From positions 1-34,246 of the forward strand of contig QILJ01000576.1 in assembly GCA_003233295.1 (NCBI GenBank): a stretch of DNA of 34,246 nt, given 5' to 3'. The translations under genes were made by a program, and so were the position numbers. Positions 28,625 through 34,246 of this stretch are shown piece by piece. The stretch's first letter is position 1, and each line of letters begins with the position of its first letter. Below the pieces are notes generated by a model. That model had not been told where the DNA came from. It did no database searches and saw only the letters and a list, made by a program, of their open reading frames with translations. This DNA is from Ignavibacteria bacterium. Its GTDB lineage: Bacteria; Bacteroidota; Ignavibacteria; Ignavibacteriales; Melioribacteraceae.

Positions 28625-31207
28625 ATGGGAGTTACTTCAAAAACACCTATCGTATACGCAATTGATGGATCTGATCTCGAGGTGATGCCGAAGGCAATGT
28701 CTTTAAGTAGAGATCCTAATTCTGGTGATACTGGTCCGCTGGGTGTAACGGCTATTAACCAATCGGATAATAGTGTATGGGTTCTTGCATCTAAATCTGG
28801 TGGAACAAATGTATGGACGACCAGTCCTGCATCAGGTGTTGGTGCATTTACAGACGTTACTATTAATCCTGGTGATCTTACTGTTACTGCAGGAGATTCG
28901 ATATTAGGTGGAGCATTAACTGTTGCTGGTCTATCTACATTTAATGGAAATGTAACCATTGGTGCAGGTTCAACATTAACAGTAAACGGGGATTTAGATT
29001 TAAGTTCAGCGGCCTTGATTGATCTTACTTCTACTCTTGATGCTGATCCTTCTATTTATTTGCATGCTAATGGCGGTACAAGTGAAGTTATTAGACTTAG
29101 AGCCGATCAAGGTACTGCGGTAAACTCTATTGATCTTGTTTCAGATGTTGGTGGTATTACATTTACAGCAACAGGTCTTGCTTCCGCAGATGCAATTAAT
29201 CTTAGTGCAGCAGCGGGTGGTATAGATGTTGATGCAGCTCTTCAGCTTAATCTAGCATCTTCACAAAATGCCGCATCTGCAATTGTAGTAAGTGCTTCTG
29301 CTGGTGGTATAGATATGACAGCAGCTGGTGCAGCTGGCGAAGATATTGATATTGTATGCACTGCAGGTTCTGTAAACATTACGGCTGGCGAAAGTGATTC
29401 GGCTGCCATGGTATTAGACGCAAGTGGTGCAGCCGGTGCAATTCAATTAAAAGCTGGAACAGGGGGTATATTAATAGGAAATGAAGCTGATACTACTACC
29501 ATTGATCTCGGTGATTTTGCTGCTACTGCTTCGCGTACAATTACTGTTGCTGGTGGTCAACAAGTCACAGCCGCCACGACAGACTTAGTTGATATTGCTC
29601 CTGATGGTGCAGCTACAAATGCAGATTCTGTAAAACAGGTAGATATTTGTTCAGGTAATGTTTCTACGGGTCAATCACTTGTAAATATCAATACAGGTAC
29701 TGCAGCTTCAGGAACAAGTACAGTTAATATTTCTACTAACACAGGTGGTGGAACTAAAACGGTTAATGTCGGTAACGCGGATGGTTTAACGACAGTTAAT
29801 ATTGATGCCATTGCGCTTATTAATGATTCACTTAACGTTAATACCTCGATCAATACAGGAACTTCTACCGGAGTTGTTGCTATTGGTAATGGAGCTGCTG
29901 GAGCGATTACATTAGATTCAGGAGCTGGTATTTCTATTGATGGTGCAACCGCTTCTAATTTCACAGTAACTGGAGCAGGTCAAGATCTTACATTGGCATC
30001 TGCTGGTGGTTCAGTAGCTGTTAGCTCAACAGAAGATGCTGCAAGCGCTATTTCATTAACAGTAAATGGTGGCGTTAGCGAAACATTACTTCTTAGCGCT
30101 GTACAAGGTACAAGTGCTTCTTCAATTAATCTATCTTCTACTGCTGGTGGAATTACATTAACAAGTAATCTTGCAACAGCAGATGGTATTAATCTTAATG
30201 CTATTGCTGGTGGTGTTGATGTAGATTCTGCATTACAGATGAATTTAACATCTGCACAAGCTGCTGTAGCCGATTCGGTTCGTATTCAAGCTTCTGCTGC
30301 TGACGGTGGAATTGATATTGATGCAGGAACAGGCGGGATAGCTATTGATTCTACGGGTGCTGTTTCACTTGCTGGCGCCGCTGCGAGCGACTTCAGTGTT
30401 TCTGGTGCTGGAATAGATGTTAGTCTTATATCTGCAGCTGGACGTGCAGTTGTAAATGGTGAAGAAGCTGCTGTTGATGCTGTAAGATTATTATCAGTTT
30501 CAGGTGGTTTAGATGCAGATTTTGCAAATAATATTGCATTTGATAATTCTGCTGGAAATATTTCTCTTAATTCTGCAGCGGGTACAGTTTTATTAGATGC
30601 TTCAGGAGTATTAGAGCTCAATTCTTCAGCCGGTGTTATCGGTATTGGTAATGATGCCGTAGCACAAAATATTAATATTGGTACTGGAGCAGCTGCTCGA
30701 ACCATCACTGTTGGTAATGTAACAGGTGCTTCCGATGTTGTAGTGGATTGTGGTACTGGCGGTGTAAGTGTTGGTGCTTCTGCTAATGCACATACAGTTA
30801 CCGTAGGTTCTACGACTGGTGCTGCTGCTACAGTTGTACAGGCTGGTACTGGAGAACTTGCATTAACTTCAGGTACCGGAACACGCGGTCTTATTTCTGT
30901 AGATCCAGAAGTAGCTACAAATGCCGCTTCTAGTTCTCAAACGGTAAATAGCCGTGTAATCCATGTTACATTTACAGCAATTACTACTGCAGCTGGTGCT
31001 GATGAAGATATAACTATTACAAGTTCATTAATTACTACTTCTTCTGCTCTTATGTGTAATGTTTCTAGTATCAGTGGTGGCAATGATGCCGATCTTACTA
31101 TTGAAGGTGTAAGACAAGCTGCTGGTTCTATTGTCCTACATTGTATCAACAGTGGACCTGCCGCCATTAACACTGACGTACATGTGACTGTATGGGTTCT
31201 TAGTTAA
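28625..31207 (+). CDS. Repeat-rich adhesin/tail fibre, 860 aa
   Basis: An 860-aa Ala/Ser/Gly/Thr-rich beta-helix-like protein. Short units such as SAAAGGIDVDAALQLNL, TITVGNVTGAS and INIGTG recur through the chain. A larger internal duplication is visible: residues about 154-235 and 486-565 share the order (A/V)-x-x-x-Q-G-T, S-I-(D/N)-L, GGIT, ASADAINL or ATADGINL, then (V/I)-D-(V/A)-ALQLNL or ALQMNL. The C-terminus (SRVIHVTFTAITTAAGADED, then VHVTVWVLS) is a compact closing domain. The base composition is less AT-rich than its neighbours. TATAGGAG precedes the ATG. It is the first and longest protein of the fibre array and is followed by a strong terminator. Confidence 0.75.
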   Translation: MGVTSKTPIVYAIDGSDLEVMPKAMSLSRDPNSGDTGPLGVTAINQSDNSVWVLASKSGGTNVWTTSPASGVGAFTDVTINPGDLTVTAGDSILGGALTVAGLSTFNGNVTIGAGSTLTVNGDLDLSSAALIDLTSTLDADPSIYLHANGGTSEVIRLRADQGTAVNSIDLVSDVGGITFTATGLASADAINLSAAAGGIDVDAALQLNLASSQNAASAIVVSASAGGIDMTAAGAAGEDIDIVCTAGSVNITAGESDSAAMVLDASGAAGAIQLKAGTGGILIGNEADTTTIDLGDFAATASRTITVAGGQQVTAATTDLVDIAPDGAATNADSVKQVDICSGNVSTGQSLVNINTGTAASGTSTVNISTNTGGGTKTVNVGNADGLTTVNIDAIALINDSLNVNTSINTGTSTGVVAIGNGAAGAITLDSGAGISIDGATASNFTVTGAGQDLTLASAGGSVAVSSTEDAASAISLTVNGGVSETLLLSAVQGTSASSINLSSTAGGITLTSNLATADGINLNAIAGGVDVDSALQMNLTSAQAAVADSVRIQASAADGGIDIDAGTGGIAIDSTGAVSLAGAAASDFSVSGAGIDVSLISAAGRAVVNGEEAAVDAVRLLSVSGGLDADFANNIAFDNSAGNISLNSAAGTVLLDASGVLELNSSAGVIGIGNDAVAQNINIGTGAAARTITVGNVTGASDVVVDCGTGGVSVGASANAHTVTVGSTTGAAATVVQAGTGELALTSGTGTRGLISVDPEVATNAASSSQTVNSRVIHVTFTAITTAAGADEDITITSSLITTSSALMCNVSSISGGNDADLTIEGVRQAAGSIVLHCINSGPAAINTDVHVTVWVLS

Positions 31208-31236
31208 TTGGCTTAAACAGCTTAATATTTTATGAT

Positions 31237-31265
31237 CAGGGGGAGGATTCGTCCTCTCCCTTTTT
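31237..31265 (+). terminator. Strong rho-independent terminator after 860-aa adhesin
   Basis: AGGGGGAGGA (31237-31246), UUCG tetraloop, TCCTCTCCCT (31251-31260), followed by a T run to 31265. The 10-bp stem has only one G-U pair. The extra-stable tetraloop and T-tract make this the clearest terminator in the genome. Confidence 0.9.
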
Positions 31266-31290
31266 ACATGAAACCTTGCAAGGAGATAAA

Positions 31291-33312
31291 ATGAGCCAGT
31301 CAGGATCATATTTTGGTGGCGGGACGCCGTTACCAGATATAGAAACACTAACAGGAAATGTTGGTGGAGCAGTTGGGCCAGATGGTGCCAATAATATTGA
31401 TATTAGTGGAGTAGATCCAGTTTTAGTGACAGGTACGCCTGCATCTAATTCTTTAGACATTAGCGTAGACGTTGCCACTGAGGTCGATGATGGGATTATG
31501 CGCTTTGCTACAATTGCTGAAACATTAACGGGAACTATTGGTGATGCAGCAGTTCATCCATTAGGACTGAATACAAAACTGGGAGTACAAACTTTAAATA
31601 CTTTAGCGTATGGTAATGGACCAAACAATGCCATTCAATGGCTTCCAGATGCATTTACAGGGGAAGTTCTCCTAGGATCTACAGGTAATCCTCCTGTATG
31701 GACTGGGCCGGCCTTAGATGGTGAAGTTCTAATTGGTAATACTGGTGGAGATCCAATATGGGCAAATTTAGTAGCTGGAACTAATGTAACTATTACAAAT
31801 ACTGCTAATCAAATTGTTATCTCTAGTACAGGAGGAGGTGGTCCAAGTTTAGGTATAACTACCTTAGTATGTGATTCAGGAACTGCAATTGATCCAGGTA
31901 CAGGAATTGTTGAACTTCTGGGAGATACCAATATAACTACCCAGGGAGCAGCAGATTTAGCCCAAGTTACTCTTAATGACAATGTAACTATATTGGGAGA
32001 TTACTCTTCTTTAAATGGACATTTAAACTTACCTACGACCACTTCCGCATTAGCTGCTGGGACTATTCAATGGAATAGCGTTACTTATATTCATAATTAT
32101 GGAACAGATAACTTTTTTGCTGGTTCATTAGCGGGAAATGGAACCCTTATAAATGCTTTTGATAATGTTGGAATAGGTAAAAATGTATTAACAAGTTTAA
32201 CTACAGGAAATTCAAATTCTTCTGTAGGAAATAGTAGTTTAACGGCATTAACGTCTGGTAAAGGCAACTGCGTTCTAGGAATTCAAGGAGGTAGCTCAAT
32301 AATTTCTGGGGATAATAATGTCCTTGCAGGAAAAGATGTAGCACAGTTTTTAGTTTCTGGTGATAATAATATTATTATAGGCTGGAACGCTGGAATCAAC
32401 TATGGAACATCAGAATCTAGCAACATTTTATTAAGTAATAATGGAATCGCTTCAGAATCAAACGTTATGCGTTTAGGTGATGACGGAGTTGGAGTAAACC
32501 AAATTAATGATACTTATGTAGCGGGAATATATCAACGTACGCCATCATCAACGTCTGAAGTAACATTAACTGATACGGATGGAAAAGTTACTACTACTGG
32601 AGCAGCAATAAATGGAGAGGTATTAATTGGACGTACAGGATTAGATCCGGTATGGAGCACCCTTACTGCTGGAAGTAATATTGGAGTTACTAATGCAAGT
32701 GGAGCGATTACTATTGGCACTACTGGATTTACTAATAATGGTTTAACAGTTGGAACAGCTGGTGGAAACTTGGCTTCATTAGCGGCTGCTACTAATGGAC
32801 AATTGCCTATTGGGTCTTCGGGAGCCGATCCTATAGTGGCCACCTTAACTGCAGGTGCTGGTATAAATATTACGAATGGCGCTGGTTCTATTACGATTGA
32901 GAATACGGGAGCTGTAATTTCAGAGGGTGGTTGGACGCCCACATTATCATTTGTTGGTCAAACTGTTGCTCCTACATGGTCAGTAACATCGGCTCGTTAT
33001 ATAAAAATAGGAAATCTAGTTCATATTAATTTAGATTTAAGTATTAGCAGTAAAGGAACAGCTCCTAGTACTGCAATTTTTTCTATTTCAGGATTTCCAT
33101 TTTCAACAAATGGCTTAGACTGTCGAATGACTAATGGATTAGTTAATACTGCATTTACTAATAGTTATTCTACTGTTTATTATGTATTGGTTGGTACAAG
33201 TGCAACTTTACAACGACTAAATAATAACGTATCTAACAGTCCTTTAACTTGGAATGAGATTCCAACGTCAGGAAAATTTACATTGTCTAACACGTATGCT
33301 ATTGCCCCTTAA
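31291..33312 (+). CDS. Tail fibre with head-like repeats, 673 aa
   Basis: ATG 31291 has AAGGAG 6 bases upstream; a TTG at 31276 is rejected. The start MSQSGSYFGG is shared with the 173-aa protein at 33674. There follow GEVLLGSTGNPPVW-type repeats (about residues 125-170 and again near 440 and 500). A block of YadA-head-like units (about residues 273-420: NVGIGKNVL, SSVGNSSL, NVLAGKDVA) is related to the fibre at 58. The C-terminal domain (from about 546, GGWTPTLSFVGQ) resembles a tail-fibre tip jelly roll. Its NILLSNNGIASESNVMRLGD segment matches NILLSNVGQASENNTIRIGT of the 683-aa protein. Receptor binding is inferred. Confidence 0.8.
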   Translation: MSQSGSYFGGGTPLPDIETLTGNVGGAVGPDGANNIDISGVDPVLVTGTPASNSLDISVDVATEVDDGIMRFATIAETLTGTIGDAAVHPLGLNTKLGVQTLNTLAYGNGPNNAIQWLPDAFTGEVLLGSTGNPPVWTGPALDGEVLIGNTGGDPIWANLVAGTNVTITNTANQIVISSTGGGGPSLGITTLVCDSGTAIDPGTGIVELLGDTNITTQGAADLAQVTLNDNVTILGDYSSLNGHLNLPTTTSALAAGTIQWNSVTYIHNYGTDNFFAGSLAGNGTLINAFDNVGIGKNVLTSLTTGNSNSSVGNSSLTALTSGKGNCVLGIQGGSSIISGDNNVLAGKDVAQFLVSGDNNIIIGWNAGINYGTSESSNILLSNNGIASESNVMRLGDDGVGVNQINDTYVAGIYQRTPSSTSEVTLTDTDGKVTTTGAAINGEVLIGRTGLDPVWSTLTAGSNIGVTNASGAITIGTTGFTNNGLTVGTAGGNLASLAAATNGQLPIGSSGADPIVATLTAGAGINITNGAGSITIENTGAVISEGGWTPTLSFVGQTVAPTWSVTSARYIKIGNLVHINLDLSISSKGTAPSTAIFSISGFPFSTNGLDCRMTNGLVNTAFTNSYSTVYYVLVGTSATLQRLNNNVSNSPLTWNEIPTSGKFTLSNTYAIAP

Positions 33313-33323
33313 GGAGAATAATA

Positions 33324-33665
33324 ATGAGTTTATTAAATATTCGTTTAAAACCAGAACCATTACGCAGTCTTGCTTTCGGATCAATTACTGGATCGTATGC
33401 TAATATTGGAACTGGATTTGCGCATCCATCTGTTATTTTACACGTACAAAATGATACGAATGCTGCGTTATTAATTTCATTTTCTCAAGAAGTAGATCAT
33501 GAATTTTTAGCAGCTGGAGGATTTCTTTTGTTAGATGTAGCATCTAATCGTAGTAATTTATCTGAATCACGTAGTTTTTCACAGGGAACTATAATTCAAG
33601 TTAAATCTGCATCAGGAAATCCATCTTCTGGAAGCATCTATCTTTCTACATATTATGCAGGTTAG
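33324..33665 (+). CDS. Small virion beta protein, paralog of the 119-aa protein at 3055
   Basis: A 113-aa protein with RLKPEPLRSLAFGSITGSYA at the start, GGFLLLDVASNRSNL in the middle and SSGSIYLSTYYAG at the end, each matching the 119-aa paralog at 3055-3414. GGAGAATAA precedes the ATG, and the previous fibre gene ends 11 bp earlier. It lies between two genes that share an MSQSGS N-terminus, so it is probably an adaptor or clamp for the fibres. No enzymatic motif. Confidence 0.75.
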   Translation: MSLLNIRLKPEPLRSLAFGSITGSYANIGTGFAHPSVILHVQNDTNAALLISFSQEVDHEFLAAGGFLLLDVASNRSNLSESRSFSQGTIIQVKSASGNPSSGSIYLSTYYAG

Positions 33666-33673
33666 GAGATAAA

Positions 33674-34195
33674 ATGAGTCAAAGTGGATCAATTAGTGGT
33701 GCTCAAGCTGGAACAGGCGATTTATTAACGCTTACTGCTGATAGCGGAGGAGTTATTCAGCCAGATATAAATGGTAATATTAATATTGTAGGTGATGATG
33801 GTATTGTTACTGTTGGAGATAATCCTAGCAATACAATTACCATTAGAGGAGAAGGCGATATTGTAACGGTAACAACGACCGATGCAGCAACTACAGTGTT
33901 ATTTAGTGTAGGATTAAATGAAGATCAAGCTCTCAATGTTCGTGGGGATATTGTGGGAACTATTAATGATTATTCAGGTTCTATAGGTGGTACAATTACT
34001 GCTATTTTCAGACGTCCTACAGCAGGGGTGGCTACATTAGTTGGATTACCCATAGTTATGTTTACAGAAGATATGCCAAATAATCCATCATTCAGTGCTA
34101 ATGTTTCAGGAAATAATGTGCGTATTATTGTAAATGGAATTATTGGAAACACGGTAAATTGGCGTGGTCGCATTGTATTAACCTATGATAGTTAA
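33674..34195 (+). CDS. Fibre-associated protein with MSQSGS N-terminus, 173 aa
   Basis: A 173-aa beta protein. Residues 1-60 (MSQSGSISGAQAGTGDLLTL, then GGVIQPDINGNINIVGDDGI) correspond to the N-terminus of the 673-aa fibre (MSQSGSYFGG ... GGAVGPDGANNIDISG). The shared piece looks like an attachment domain that joins different tips to the same tail site. The rest (GSIGGTITAIFRRPTAGVAT, then NWRGRIVLTYDS) is a compact sandwich. The ATG is preceded by TAGGAGATAAA, and the stop lies 17 bp before the 683-aa fibre gene that begins at base 58 once the genome is closed. Confidence 0.75.
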   Translation: MSQSGSISGAQAGTGDLLTLTADSGGVIQPDINGNINIVGDDGIVTVGDNPSNTITIRGEGDIVTVTTTDAATTVLFSVGLNEDQALNVRGDIVGTINDYSGSIGGTITAIFRRPTAGVATLVGLPIVMFTEDMPNNPSFSANVSGNNVRIIVNGIIGNTVNWRGRIVLTYDS

Positions 34196-34246
34196 GCCTT
34201 TTAGGAATATAGATGACAAAAAGAATTGGATTTTTAACGACTGGAT
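34156..34246. repeat. Right copy of 91-bp exact terminal direct repeat
   Basis: Identical to bases 1-91. It contains the last codons of the gene ending at 34195 and a 34-bp partial copy (from the ATG at 34213) of the fibre gene that starts at 58. This partial gene is an artefact of linearising the circle, not a second fibre gene. Confidence 0.95.

Noticed and set aside
29671..30708. Long antisense ORFs within the 860-aa adhesin gene
   Set aside because: They are Pro/Ala/Val-rich reverse images of a repeat-rich Gly/Ala/Thr gene and have no start signals.
34213..34246. Second copy of a fibre gene start
   Set aside because: It is part of the 91-bp end repeat that results from circular closure.

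Overview
The window is a complete, circular or circularly permuted, tailed-phage genome of about 34,155 bp. Bases 1-91 are repeated exactly at 34,156-34,246, so the last gene runs on into the first. It is AT-rich, tightly packed and almost entirely rightward-coding, with many TAATG and ATGA overlaps and clear Shine-Dalgarno sites. A P22-type portal, an N4-gp56-like major capsid protein, a large terminase and the absence of tape-measure, sheath or tail-tube proteins suggest a short-tailed (podovirus-like) phage. The host cannot be named. A lipobox lipoprotein and sigma70-like promoters fit an AT-rich diderm bacterium.

Layout. About 28.6-34.2 kb, continuing through 0.06-3.4 kb, is a fibre/adhesin module of repeat-rich beta proteins with small paralogous partners. 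About 3.4-8.3 kb is the early and recombination module: two different ERF-family annealing proteins, a divergent promoter/operator with a Cro-like regulator, SSB, a winged-helix candidate replication protein, iteron-like repeats and a RusA resolvase. About 8.3-13.4 kb holds the packaging genes (putative small terminase, large terminase, portal). About 13.4-16 kb is an accessory strip of small genes and two gene remnants. About 16-28 kb carries the scaffold, capsid, connector, tail and probable ejection proteins. A small leftward cassette (RHH repressor, tRNA-Glu, 47-aa membrane peptide) lies at 28.05-28.5 kb.

The most striking feature is that two essential virion genes are interrupted by self-splicing elements of different kinds. 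The large terminase carries a 360-aa LAGLIDADG intein exactly inside its Walker A motif. The major capsid gene is split by a 237-nt ORF-less group I intron, whose P1 and P10 pairings can be read directly and whose removal restores a continuous 315-aa capsid protein. A free-standing HNH-like gene about 3 kb downstream and a truncated HNH remnant upstream suggest a history of homing-endonuclease activity in this region.

I recognise no integrase, DNA polymerase, primase, helicase or endolysin. Replication is therefore likely host-dependent, and lysis must rely on unrecognised genes; the candidates are small membrane proteins and a lipoprotein.
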